In this document: positions 7,196-15,883 of the stretch, one piece after another
How positions within the stretch are numbered: the stretch's first letter is position 1
How the letters are laid out: the number at the start of each line of letters is the position of its first letter
Source: Actinomyces glycerinitolerans
GTDB taxonomy: Bacteria; Actinomycetota; Actinomycetes; Actinomycetales; Actinomycetaceae
DNA: 64,000 nucleotides
Direction: 5' to 3'
Assembly: GCF_900098745.1 (NCBI RefSeq)
Contig: NZ_FQTT01000010.1
Location: 388,567-452,566 of the forward strand
The notes under the pieces: model-generated
Seen by the model: the letters and a program-made list of their open reading frames with translations, nothing else
What the model was told of the DNA's origin: nothing
Databases searched by the model: none
Position numbers and translations under genes: made by a program

Positions 7196-8503
7196 TCAGC
7201 GCAGCAGGCCCCGGCCGGCGCCCTGGCGCCGGTTGACTTCCTGACCACGCGCCTCGCGGCGGCCCAAGCCGAGGCCGGGGCGCTCGGCGGGAGTGGCCTG
7301 CGCCCGGCCCTCGGGGGAAACCAGAGGTTCCTGGGCGGCGTCCACACCGGCGACCGCCTCGGGTTCTTCACGGCTGCCGGTCGCCGAGTCGGTCTCCTCT
7401 TCCTCGGCCTCAGCAGCAATGTCCACGGTCAGCGGCGCATCCGCGGGCACGCCCCGGCGCAGCAGCGACAACGCCATGGGACCGTAGTCGACGTGCCGGG
7501 CCACGGAGGTCACTACGCCGACCGGCCGCTCCCCCAGGCGCACATTCGCGCCCGGCACCGGCAGCTGCCCGGTGAAGCCGTCGAGTTGCAGAATCGTCAG
7601 GCGCCGCGGCGGTCGGCCCAGGTTGAGAGTGCGCGCAATGGTCTCCTGCCCCGGGTAGCAGCCCTTGTTCAGATGTACGGCGGTGCGCAGCCAGTCCAGC
7701 TCGTGCGGGATCGTGCGCGCATCCACCTCCCGGCCCCATCGTGGCCTCCCGGCCTCCACGCGCAGCGCCTCCCAGGCCAGTGAGCCGGCCAGGCTCCGCC
7801 CGGGGACGCCCGGCATGGAGTTGCGGCGCTCGGCACCGCCGACGTCAGCAGCCGCATTCCCGCCGGCAAGAAACGCATCCGCGACGGTGCCGGCCGCGTC
7901 GGCCTGCACCAGCACCCAGGTGGCCCGGTAGCCCGCCCCGGGGTGGGTCCGCTCCACGCCGACGTCGTAGCTGGTGCCGCCCTCGACCACGCCCGGCCAG
8001 GGATCGCGCCAGGTGGCCAGGTACGCGCCCGCTGCCCGCGAAGCCTCCTCCAGGGCGCCGCCGCCCTCACCCAGCGCCGCCAGTACGGCCGCGTCCTCGC
8101 GCACGGCGACCTCCACGCGCAGCATGAAGCGCATGGACTGCAGGAACTCGGCCAGCGCCTGACCGCGTCCGACCTCGGTCACCAGTAGCAACACCTCGCC
8201 GTCGTCGACGCAGGCCAGGGCATGGGTGATGTGTCCCTGGGCGTCCAGCAGCAGCGTCTCCGCGCCGCCGTCGCCCGGCGTCAGGCGAGTCAACTCCTGG
8301 CTGGACAGGGAGGTCAGCCAACCGAGCCGGTCGGGACCGGTCACAGCGACGACGTCGCGGGCCAGAGCGGTGGCGGCACGCCCGTCGAGCAGCGCGTTCT
8401 GCTCGCGCAGAGGGTCGCCGTAGCGGGCGGGCACGGCGGCGTCCAGATCGCCGGCGGGGTTGGCGACGGCGTCGGACCGGTCCAGGAGGGGGCTGCGGCG
8501 CAT
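7196..8503 (-). CDS. ygfZ: YgfZ/GcvT-family folate-binding protein
   Basis: 435 residues. The diagnostic K-G-C-Y-P-G-Q-E motif lies at 280-287, followed by TIARTLNLGRPPRRL. The protein has the aminomethyltransferase-like fold of YgfZ, which helps maintain Fe-S enzymes (for example MiaB) and binds tetrahydrofolate. It lacks glycine-cleavage neighbours, which favours YgfZ over GcvT. The last ~70 residues are an acidic then arginine-rich low-complexity tail not usual for the family. Its ATG overlaps the stop of the nitrobindin-like gene (ATGA), so the two are translationally coupled. Confidence 0.9.
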   Translation of the reverse strand: MRRSPLLDRSDAVANPAGDLDAAVPARYGDPLREQNALLDGRAATALARDVVAVTGPDRLGWLTSLSSQELTRLTPGDGGAETLLLDAQGHITHALACVDDGEVLLLVTEVGRGQALAEFLQSMRFMLRVEVAVREDAAVLAALGEGGGALEEASRAAGAYLATWRDPWPGVVEGGTSYDVGVERTHPGAGYRATWVLVQADAAGTVADAFLAGGNAAADVGGAERRNSMPGVPGRSLAGSLAWEALRVEAGRPRWGREVDARTIPHELDWLRTAVHLNKGCYPGQETIARTLNLGRPPRRLTILQLDGFTGQLPVPGANVRLGERPVGVVTSVARHVDYGPMALSLLRRGVPADAPLTVDIAAEAEEEETDSATGSREEPEAVAGVDAAQEPLVSPEGRAQATPAERPGLGLGRREARGQEVNRRQGAGRGLLR

Positions 8504-9207
8504 CAGGCGGGAGCGTCCGTCGCAGTGTCGGCAGCGCGGGCGGCCTCGTCGGCGGCGATGGCTTCGCGCAGGGCGGCGCCGGGGTCGGTCTCCCCCGCCT
8601 CCTCCACTCGACCCAGGCGGCCGGATGCGTAAGACTTCGGCTCCTCCTCACCGAAGGCGGCCATGTCCTGCGTCCACATGAGCTCCCCGCCCACAAGCCC
8701 GAACATGCGGCTCATCTGGGTGACCGTGGCGGCGGTCCGGGTACGCCCCACCGCCTGGGTGCCGACCTGGGCGCGCGGCCCCTGGATCCAGCCCTCCCAG
8801 ACGCCGACGTGCCCGGCGGGGTCGGTGGAGACCAACTCAAGAGAGGTGATCGGAGTCTTTGAGGCGGTTCCGGAGGCGTCACCGTCGTCGGCGGGCATTT
8901 CCTGGCCCACCGGACGCCAGAAGGTGGTCTCGGTGGACCAGATCTGCGCGGGGGTCAGGCGCGCGGCGCCCTCCAGACCGGGCATCTCGAAGTCGAGGTC
9001 CTGACTGCGGGTGGCGTCCACGGTCCAGATGGTGCTGGTCTGGCGCAGGTAGGGGCCGCCGTCGTGGTCGAAGGTCATCTCCTGGTAGACGGCCTGCTCG
9101 GGGACCGTCTCCCCATAGGTGAGGATGCCGTAGCCGCGCCAGGTGCCCACCAGCCAGGCCAGGGGGTACAGCTCGGGGGCGAGATCGTCGGGAATCATGA
9201 ACGCCAT
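8503..9207 (-). CDS. Nitrobindin-like heme-binding protein (DUF1794/THAP4 beta-barrel)
   Basis: 234 residues from the ATG at 9205-9207. The N-terminus LYPLAWLVGTWRGYGIL carries the G-x-W-x-G-x-G signature of nitrobindins, and beta-strands run through QEMTFDHDGGPYLRQTSTIW, then EGWIQGPRAQVGTQAV and SRMFGLVGGELMWTQDMAAFG. Family members bind heme and isomerise peroxynitrite or sense NO. The last ~40 residues (after SYASGRLGRV) are an extra Ala/Glu-rich tail. It precedes ygfZ with an ATGA overlap. Heme ligation has not been checked residue by residue. Confidence 0.85.
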   Translation of the reverse strand: MAFMIPDDLAPELYPLAWLVGTWRGYGILTYGETVPEQAVYQEMTFDHDGGPYLRQTSTIWTVDATRSQDLDFEMPGLEGAARLTPAQIWSTETTFWRPVGQEMPADDGDASGTASKTPITSLELVSTDPAGHVGVWEGWIQGPRAQVGTQAVGRTRTAATVTQMSRMFGLVGGELMWTQDMAAFGEEEPKSYASGRLGRVEEAGETDPGAALREAIAADEAARAADTATDAPA

Positions 9208-9284
9208 GGGTGCAGGGTACGGCCCGGGCTTGGCCGACGCCACGGCGCCGGCGTCAGCCCGCGACGAACGCGAAGGCGCCGGCG

Positions 9285-10190
9285 TCAGCCCGCGATGAAA
9301 CCGCCCATGAGGCGAGCGATGGCGTACACCGGGGCACCCAGCGACAGGATCGGCACGATCGCGCTGGCCACCGCGGCACGCCCGCCGGGAACCCAGCGGT
9401 GAGTCCACAGCACGCGGTTGGCCGCGGCCATGAGCACCCCGGCCACGAACCCGGTCACCAGGCACGCGGCCGCCGACTGCAGGGCCGGCTCCGGCCCGAC
9501 GTGGCTGACCCCGAAGAAGCCGACCATGGCCAATGCCCCACCGGCGGCGCCCGCCACCAGGGCCGGGACGGTCATGGTGAGCACCTCCAGCACGGTGGCG
9601 CGCACGTTCAAAGTGGTCAGCAGGGCGCCGGTGAACAGTGCCAACGTGCACGGCACGATCACGGCAGGGTCGGCGATTCCGGTGCGCAGGGCGCACCAGC
9701 CGGCACCCGAGATCATCACCAGATTGCCGGCGACGGTGGCGGACAGGTCCTCCACCAAATGCTTGCGGCCGTCGCGCCGGGCCATCTGCGCGCTGAAGGC
9801 CGCCGGCACGCTGAGGGCCATGACCACCCCCGCCATGCCGAAGTCGTTGGTGATGGCCACCAGCACGGCGGCGGTCAGTCCGGTCAGGGTGATGACGCCG
9901 GTGGCGCCCTGATCGTGCCGCGTGCGCACCAGCGCGGGCCAGCCCTGGGCCGTCAGTGGCACCAGCAGGACGACGACGATCAGCCGCACCCAGGCGGGCA
10001 GAGCCGCCGAGACGGCCAGGAGCACGGGCACGACGCTGGCCACCGCCAGTCGAGTCCAGGCCGGGTCCACCAGCCCCACCTCGATGGGTAGGTTGGCGCC
10101 GCGGCGCGTCCCGTAGCTGCCGGGGTCCACCGTGCCGGGCACATCCTGCGTGTTCACGGTCGCATCGTCCCACACCCGCGGGCCGTGCAT
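9285..10190 (-). CDS. Multi-pass membrane protein of unknown function
   Basis: 301 residues with about eight hydrophobic segments and no recognised motif. Basic loops (ALVRTRHDQ, ARRDGRKHLVED) suggest cytoplasmic faces. Starts at ATG 10190 and GTG 10157 (VNTQDVPGTVDPG) are both possible. The frame ends at 9285, 78 bp before the start of the nitrobindin-like gene on the same strand, so all three could be one operon. Helices rich in Ala/Gly/Val with few charged residues suggest a small transporter or a scaffold. I do not recognise the family. Confidence 0.7.
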   Translation of the reverse strand: MHGPRVWDDATVNTQDVPGTVDPGSYGTRRGANLPIEVGLVDPAWTRLAVASVVPVLLAVSAALPAWVRLIVVVLLVPLTAQGWPALVRTRHDQGATGVITLTGLTAAVLVAITNDFGMAGVVMALSVPAAFSAQMARRDGRKHLVEDLSATVAGNLVMISGAGWCALRTGIADPAVIVPCTLALFTGALLTTLNVRATVLEVLTMTVPALVAGAAGGALAMVGFFGVSHVGPEPALQSAAACLVTGFVAGVLMAAANRVLWTHRWVPGGRAAVASAIVPILSLGAPVYAIARLMGGFIAG

Positions 10191-10282
10191 GTACTCACGC
10201 GTGCCCGGTCATGTAATCCGCTCGCAAATACAAATGTGGTTCACTGAGCTTCGGGCCCAGTTGGGACCGGAAGGAGACGGCC

Positions 10283-10954
10283 GTGCGCGTCATCATGTTC
10301 ACCCGTGAGCACGACGCCACCGCCGTCGTCCCCGCGATCTCATTCCTCGACTGCCAGGTCGACTGCCTGGAGCCGGTGCCCGCCTCCTACGCCTCGGCGG
10401 CCGAGGCCGACGTCGTCATGATCGACGCCCGCGGGGACCTGATGCGTGCCCGCGCCCTATGCCAGCTGTTGTCGGGCCCCATGGATTGCCCGCCGATCAT
10501 CCTGGTGCTTGAGGAGGGCGGCGCCGCCGTCGTCCAGCCCGACTGGGGGGCCGCCGACTTCGTCATGGCCGGGGCCACGCCCGCGGAGTTGGGCGCGCGA
10601 CTGCGGCTGGTGCGCGTGCACATCGCCGAGGCGGCACCGATCGCCGAGGACCGCATCGAGGCCGGCGACCTGGTTATCGACACCACCGCCTATACCGCTC
10701 GCATCCGCGGCACACTGCTGGACCTGACCTACAAGGAGTTCGAACTGCTCAAGGCGCTGGCCCTCAACCAGGGGCGGGTGCTGACCCGCCAGGCGCTGCT
10801 GGACGAGGTGTGGGGTGAGGATTACATCGGCGGCTCGCGCACGGTCGACGTCCACATCCGCCGCCTGCGTGCGAAGCTCGGCACCGAGTACGACCACCTG
10901 ATCGGCACGGTCCGCAACGTCGGGTATCGCTTCGACGCCTCCGAGGAGGAGTAA
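10283..10954 (+). CDS. glnR: GlnR-type OmpR-family orphan response regulator
   Basis: 223 residues from a GTG start with AAGGAG 7 bp upstream. The N-terminal receiver has the actinobacterial GlnR pattern VVMIDARGDLMRARALCQLL rather than a standard phosphorylation pocket. The C-terminal winged helix (about 125-218) holds LDLTYKEFELLKALALNQGRVL, then RTVDVHIRRLRAKLG and VRNVGYRF. GlnR controls nitrogen assimilation genes as an orphan without a partner kinase, and none is adjacent here. The gene is monocistronic and ends in a strong hairpin. Symbol assigned by motif resemblance. Confidence 0.82.
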   Translation: MRVIMFTREHDATAVVPAISFLDCQVDCLEPVPASYASAAEADVVMIDARGDLMRARALCQLLSGPMDCPPIILVLEEGGAAVVQPDWGAADFVMAGATPAELGARLRLVRVHIAEAAPIAEDRIEAGDLVIDTTAYTARIRGTLLDLTYKEFELLKALALNQGRVLTRQALLDEVWGEDYIGGSRTVDVHIRRLRAKLGTEYDHLIGTVRNVGYRFDASEEE

Positions 10955-10955
10955 G

Positions 10956-10991
10956 GACGACGCCGCGGCAGGAGCATGCCGCGGCGTCGTC
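10956..10991 (+). terminator. Strong hairpin after the GlnR-type gene
   Basis: A perfect 15-bp stem (10956-10970 with 10977-10991) around a 6-nt loop, starting one base after the TAA stop. There is no T-run, as is common in actinobacteria. It faces the convergent Bcr/CflA gene and probably serves both. Confidence 0.8.
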
Positions 10992-11034
10992 GGGTAGGAC
11001 GGACGCGTGACCGCGGGTGGGATGCGTGCGGCCG

Positions 11035-12522
11035 TCAGGCTCCGGCCGCCTCCTTGGCGGGCTCGGCGACGGCGTCCGCGGCCGCGGGGCCGCCGTCGGC
11101 GCCGTTCTGGTCGACCTGCGGAAGCTGGTCGCGGCCGAGTCGGGCGGCGCGCTTGGCCGCCGCCTCGGCGCGCAGGCGCTCCTTCTCACCGCGGTCGCGC
11201 ACGCCGAAGGCACCGAGCACGTTCGCCGCCAACGCCACTACCACGATCGTCGCGCCGAAGGCGACACCGGAGGCCTCTCCGGTCAGCCCCACCATCGGGC
11301 TGGCGATGCCGCCGAAGACGAACTGGATGAAGCCCAGCAGCGCCGAGCCGGTGCCGGCCCAGCGTCCGGTGCGGCCCAGGGCGACGGCCGGCAGGTTACC
11401 CATGCAGGTGCCCAGAGCCATGACGTGGATGATGAACAGGGCGACGGTGGCGACCGTAAGCGCAGTGGAGGACACGGGACCGGTCAGGCGCGTCAGGCAG
11501 ACGGCGGCGAAGACGACGTCGACGACGAGGATGGCGATCAGCCCCAGGCGGATCTGCCGCTCCGGCGAGATCCGCTTGGCGAGCGAGCCGCAGGCCGCCA
11601 CGGTCAGGGTCACCGTCAGGCCGCACACGGCGAACACGGCGGTGTAGGCGGCCGTGCTCATGCCGAGGACGCCCTGCAACATGAATGGGGCGGCGGACAG
11701 GTAGGAGGTCAGCAGCGCGTAGACCAGCGCATTGATGAGGATCAGGCGGACGAACACATGGTCCTTGGACAGCGCACGCGTGCCGTCCACGAGCACGCCG
11801 AAGCCGCCCTCGTGGCGCTGCTCGGCGGGAAGCGTCTCGGGCACCCAGGCGGCCACCAGCAGCACGAGGATGCCCTGGAAGGCCGCCACCACGCCGAGAA
11901 TGCCGCGCCAGCCGACCGGGCCGACCAGGGCGCCGCCCAGAATCGGGGCGATGACGGGTGCAACGCCCTGGATCGACATCACCAGGGAAAGGGCCTGGGC
12001 GGCGGTGATGCCGCGGGAACGGTCGGAGATGACGGCGCGGCCCAGCACCATGCCGGCGGCGCCGCCGAGTCCCTGCAGAAAACGCGCGATCAGCAGGAAG
12101 GCGGCGCTGGGCGCGAGCGCGGTGCCGACGCCGGCGACGAAGGCCAGCACGCTGCCCCATAGCAGCAGCGGGCGGCGGCCGAAGCGGTCGGAGAGCACGC
12201 CGATGCTCAGCTGGCCCAGTGCTACACCAACCAGGAATGCCGTCAGCGTCAGCTGGGTGGTGGAGGCGGAGACGCCCAGGTCGGCGGCCATTTGGTTGAA
12301 GGCCGGCAGGTAGGCGTCCATGGCGAGCGGGGCGATGGCCGCGAGCGCCGCCAGTGCCACCAGCAGGGTGGGGGCGAAGGAGGTGCGCAGGCCGGCGTCA
12401 CGCGGGTCTGCGGACGCGGCGGCGCGGCCCTCGGCCGTTTGGGCGTCGGCGGATGCGGATTCTGGAGTGACCCCCTTCCCCTGCTGGGCAGAGGCGGGTC
12501 CGGTCGAAGGGGAGGTGGTCAT
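11035..12522 (-). CDS. Bcr/CflA-family MFS drug exporter
   Basis: 495 residues with 12 hydrophobic segments. The DHA1 signature is clear: APLAMDAYLPAFNQMAADL in helix 1, GQLSIGVLSDRFGRRPLLL in the helix 2-3 loop, and FLLIARFLQGLGGAAGMVLGRAVISD (helix 4) read in pieces. Bcr/CflA proteins export drugs or small metabolites by proton antiport. The last ~55 residues are an Ala/Glu/Arg-rich cytoplasmic tail. The nearest upstream gene on this strand is the TetR gene (168 bp away), but the TetR operator is on its other side. Substrate unknown. Confidence 0.88.
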   Translation of the reverse strand: MTTSPSTGPASAQQGKGVTPESASADAQTAEGRAAASADPRDAGLRTSFAPTLLVALAALAAIAPLAMDAYLPAFNQMAADLGVSASTTQLTLTAFLVGVALGQLSIGVLSDRFGRRPLLLWGSVLAFVAGVGTALAPSAAFLLIARFLQGLGGAAGMVLGRAVISDRSRGITAAQALSLVMSIQGVAPVIAPILGGALVGPVGWRGILGVVAAFQGILVLLVAAWVPETLPAEQRHEGGFGVLVDGTRALSKDHVFVRLILINALVYALLTSYLSAAPFMLQGVLGMSTAAYTAVFAVCGLTVTLTVAACGSLAKRISPERQIRLGLIAILVVDVVFAAVCLTRLTGPVSSTALTVATVALFIIHVMALGTCMGNLPAVALGRTGRWAGTGSALLGFIQFVFGGIASPMVGLTGEASGVAFGATIVVVALAANVLGAFGVRDRGEKERLRAEAAAKRAARLGRDQLPQVDQNGADGGPAAADAVAEPAKEAAGA

Positions 12523-12690
12523 GGACCGAGATTATGAAACCGGGTGGCGTGAAGTCATGTATGCGGGGCGCGTGAGATCTTGCACCCGGTTCGTCTGCGG
12601 GGCTCACTGTGAGCGCGCCACGGATCACCCCGCCCCTTGGCATCGCCAAGCATGGACCGGAAAGATCCTTCTCCTGCCTTCCCGTCTGTT

Positions 12691-13281
12691 TCAGCGCAGC
12701 AGCGTCTTCGCCAATAGGCGCCACTGAGCCAGTAGGTCGATACTTCGATCCCGCAGCCACCGCAGCTGCAGCCCATCCATCAACGAGAGGGCGAGCCGGC
12801 CGCGCATCAGCGGCTCGAGCGGCAGATCTGAAGCAGTACGCGCGAAACTCTCGATGACAAGCCGCTCGCGCTCCTGGAAGTATTGATGGGCGGGGTGGTC
12901 GGGGTTGAGCGCCTCGGCGTCAAGGACGGCGTACAACGCGACGATGGCGGGCTGGGATGCATTGCGCTGCACCAGCGCGTCACAGAAATCGATAAGTGAG
13001 ACGTTGGGAAGTCGGTCATACAACTCGCTGCGTGCCAGACCGAGTAGATCCGCGAGCGCCCTCCGGTCGCGCTCGTCGCGACTCTCCAGCACCGCAAGCA
13101 GCAGGGACTCCTTGCTGCCGAAGTGATGCAGCACTGCGCTGTCGGTAATGGCGCACCGGGTGGCGATGTCCTGGATGGAAATACCCCAGTAGCCACGCTC
13201 GCCGATGAGGTCGGTGGCGACATCAATAATCTGCGCCTTGCGCTCGGCCCCTCTGAGCCGTTGCCGTCTCGCGACGCTCAC
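12691..13281 (-). CDS. TetR-family transcriptional repressor
   Basis: 196 residues. The N-terminal HTH spans about 15-60: IIDVATDLIGERGYWGISIQ, DIATRCAITDSAVLHHFGSK. The C-terminal part is the variable ligand and dimer domain. It is divergent from the GH3/MFS operon, and an 18-bp near-perfect palindrome (13485-13502) overlaps that operon's likely transcription start. I infer that it represses beta-glucoside use and is released by a sugar or its product. Start MSVARRQRLRG at 13281 is the only sensible one. Confidence 0.88.
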   Translation of the reverse strand: MSVARRQRLRGAERKAQIIDVATDLIGERGYWGISIQDIATRCAITDSAVLHHFGSKESLLLAVLESRDERDRRALADLLGLARSELYDRLPNVSLIDFCDALVQRNASQPAIVALYAVLDAEALNPDHPAHQYFQERERLVIESFARTASDLPLEPLMRGRLALSLMDGLQLRWLRDRSIDLLAQWRLLAKTLLR

Positions 13282-13470
13282 GTGTGCTCCCCTCGTAGCG
13301 GCCGGACGACTGGCCGCCAGTTCAGGCTATCGCGTTGCCCGGACTCGCACGCGGAGGTTGGTTCTCGCCGCTTGTCTCACCGAACCTGGCCGCCGATCCA
13401 GCAGCTACTACCAACAACCTGTGAACACGACGCGTGCCATTCGGGGCTAGCGACAGGCCCAGCAACGCGC

Positions 13471-13502
13471 TACACTCACAGTTAACTTGGTGCTCACCAA
13501 GT
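13471..13502 (+). promoter_or_regulatory. GH3/MFS promoter with TetR-type operator
   Basis: A -10-like TACACT lies at 13471-13476. From 13485 to 13502, ACTTGGTG and CACCAAGT flank a 2-bp centre: an 18-bp palindrome over the expected start of transcription, 32 bp ahead of the GH3 ATG. This fits repression by the adjacent divergent TetR protein. Confidence 0.65.
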
Positions 13503-13533
13503 ACTCAGTTCCTCAACGTCGAGGAGACTCAAG

Positions 13534-15798
13534 ATGTCCACAGCCCCATCCGCCTCCACAGCACCCACACCCGATCCCCGATCCGCCCTGGAGTCGGGAC
13601 GCCCGCAGCCCACCCTCGGCCCGGAGCTCATTCCCGGCACACCCTTCGCCCAAGCCGTCGACCGCGTAGGCGACGGCGGCGATCCCGACGTCGAAGCCGA
13701 CCTTCTCCTGAACCTCATGACGGACGCCGAGCAACTGGCACTCCTACATGGCAACGTCCCCTTCTGGCAGGGGCGCCGCAGCATCATGCACGACGGCTAC
13801 AACCACTTCCCCTATCCGGCCGGCGCCAACGCGCGACTGGGTGTCCCCGGTATCCATTTCATCGACGGGCCACGCGGCGTCGTAGTCGGCTCCGCCACCG
13901 CCTTCCCCGTGTCCATGGCCCGCGGCGCCACCTGGGACCCCGACCTGGAGGAGCGGATCGGCCGGGCGATCGGTGAGGAGGTGCGGGCCTCGGGTGGCAA
14001 TTTCTTCGGCGGCGTGTGCATCAACCTGCCCCGTCACCCCGCCTGGGGGCGCGTGCAGGAGACGTACTCGGATCAGAGCGTGCTGCTCGGCGCCATGGGG
14101 GCGGCCCTCACTCGTGGCGTGAGTGCTCACGCCATCGCCTGCGTCAAGCACTTCGCTCTGAACTCCATGGAGAATGCGCGCTTCGACGTCGACGTGCACT
14201 GCGATCCCGAAACACTGCACGAGGACTTCCTGCCTCACTTCCGCGACTGCGTGCGCGCCGGAGCCGGCTCACTCATGTGTGCCTACAACCGGGTCAACGG
14301 CCATTGGGCCAGCGCCTCTAAGGAACTCCTGACGGAGGTACTGCGGGAGGAGTGGGGCTTCACCGGCTTCACCATCTCCGACTTCATCTGGGCCATCCGC
14401 GACGCCGAAGCCTCACTGGAAGCGGGACTCGATGTGGAGACGCCCTTCGCCCAGCTGCGCGCCGAACACCTGCCCGATGCTCTCGCCACCGGAAAGGTGA
14501 GCCGCGACGCTGTACGCGCTTCCGGTCGGCGACTGCTGCGCACGCTGCTGGACCACTACGCGCACCGCTCCGAAGAGTGCCCGCCGACGACCGTCATCGC
14601 GAACGATGAGCACCACGCGCTGGCCCGCGAGGCGGCCGTCCGCTCCATGGTGCTGCTGCGCAACGAAGCCGTGGCCGGCGCCCCCGCCCTGCCGCTCGAT
14701 CCGGGATCACTACGATCACTCGCCGTCATCGGACGGCTCGCCGACACCCAGAACCTAGGCGACCACGGATCCTCGAATGTGCATGCGCACCAGGTGACAC
14801 CCCTGGCCGGCCTGCGCGCGGCCCTGCCCGAGTCTCAAGTCGTTCATGACAACGGCTCCGACCCTGCCCGGGCAGCGGCCCGGGCCGCCGAGTCCGATGC
14901 CGCCGTGGTCGTCGTCGGCTACACGGCGGCCGAAGAAGGCGAATGGGTCAACGGACGCATCTACGCCCGCGACGATCTCATGCAGCTCTACCCCAAACCG
15001 CACACGGCAGACGAACAAGCGGTGCTCGACGAGATGATGGCCCGTCTCGAGGCGGCAGCCGGCAAGTCGGAGATCGGTGGCGACCGTACGGACCTGCACC
15101 TGCCACAGGAAGACATTGCCTTGATCCGCGCGGTGGCAGCCGCGCAACCACGTACCGTCGTAATCATCGTGGCCGCGGGCGCAGTGCTCATGGAGGAGTG
15201 GTTCGAGTCCGCACCTGCCGTCGTCATGGGGTGGTACTCCGGCATGGAAGGCGGGCACGCGCTGGCAGACCTGCTGCTGGGGACGGAGAACTTCAGCGGC
15301 CGCATGCCCTACGCGATCCCGCGCAGCGTGGATGACCTGCCCGACTTCCGTGCAGACGCCACCGAGGTTGTCTACGACCGCTGGTACGGGCAACGCCTGC
15401 TCGCGCACAAAGGCGTGCAGGCGCTGATCCCCCTCGGTCAGGGCCTGAGCTATACCACCTTCGCACTGACCGGACTCGATGTCGTCGTCTCGGAAGGCCG
15501 AGTGCGTGCATCCACCACCGTCCGTAACACCGGTGAACGCGCCGGAACCGCAACCGTTCAACTGTACGCCACCCGCTTGGACGGGGACCGTGCCGGACAG
15601 CGGGAACTGATCGGTTTCACCCAGGCGAGTCTGTCCCCTGGGCAGAGCGCGACCGCCAGCATCGCCGCCTCCCTTCGACCGCTGTCGCGCTGGGATAGCC
15701 GCGAGCGCGATTTGCTCCTCCCCGCGGGCAACGTCCGCTTCGAGGCCGCACAGTTCTGGGGCGACTCGGACGCCGTCTCAAGCACCACGCTCATCTGA
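13534..15798 (+). CDS. Glycoside hydrolase family 3 beta-glucosidase, cytoplasmic
   Basis: 754 residues. GH3 N-terminal barrel with GVPGIHFIDGPRG (103-115), ACVKHFALN (202-210) and the nucleophile motif GFTISDF with Asp283. Then come the alpha/beta sandwich domain (from about 345) and a C-terminal fibronectin-like domain (from about 645). No signal peptide, so it acts inside the cell on imported beta-glucosides or cello-oligosaccharides. The ATG follows GAGGAG. An MFS permease gene follows 85 bp downstream in the same direction. Exact linkage specificity cannot be read from sequence. Confidence 0.92.
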   Translation: MSTAPSASTAPTPDPRSALESGRPQPTLGPELIPGTPFAQAVDRVGDGGDPDVEADLLLNLMTDAEQLALLHGNVPFWQGRRSIMHDGYNHFPYPAGANARLGVPGIHFIDGPRGVVVGSATAFPVSMARGATWDPDLEERIGRAIGEEVRASGGNFFGGVCINLPRHPAWGRVQETYSDQSVLLGAMGAALTRGVSAHAIACVKHFALNSMENARFDVDVHCDPETLHEDFLPHFRDCVRAGAGSLMCAYNRVNGHWASASKELLTEVLREEWGFTGFTISDFIWAIRDAEASLEAGLDVETPFAQLRAEHLPDALATGKVSRDAVRASGRRLLRTLLDHYAHRSEECPPTTVIANDEHHALAREAAVRSMVLLRNEAVAGAPALPLDPGSLRSLAVIGRLADTQNLGDHGSSNVHAHQVTPLAGLRAALPESQVVHDNGSDPARAAARAAESDAAVVVVGYTAAEEGEWVNGRIYARDDLMQLYPKPHTADEQAVLDEMMARLEAAAGKSEIGGDRTDLHLPQEDIALIRAVAAAQPRTVVIIVAAGAVLMEEWFESAPAVVMGWYSGMEGGHALADLLLGTENFSGRMPYAIPRSVDDLPDFRADATEVVYDRWYGQRLLAHKGVQALIPLGQGLSYTTFALTGLDVVVSEGRVRASTTVRNTGERAGTATVQLYATRLDGDRAGQRELIGFTQASLSPGQSATASIAASLRPLSRWDSRERDLLLPAGNVRFEAAQFWGDSDAVSSTTLI

Positions 15799-15883
15799 AG
15801 TCAGCCGATTTCCATACCTCGATGCCCCGCTCTGAATCGTCCCATGTCCATCAATACCGGCCAACACAAGCAATGGAGCAATC

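Noticed and set aside
11017..12162. 381-codon plus-strand frame opposite the Bcr/CflA gene
   Set aside because: Composition of an antisense shadow; the exporter frame has clear MFS motifs.
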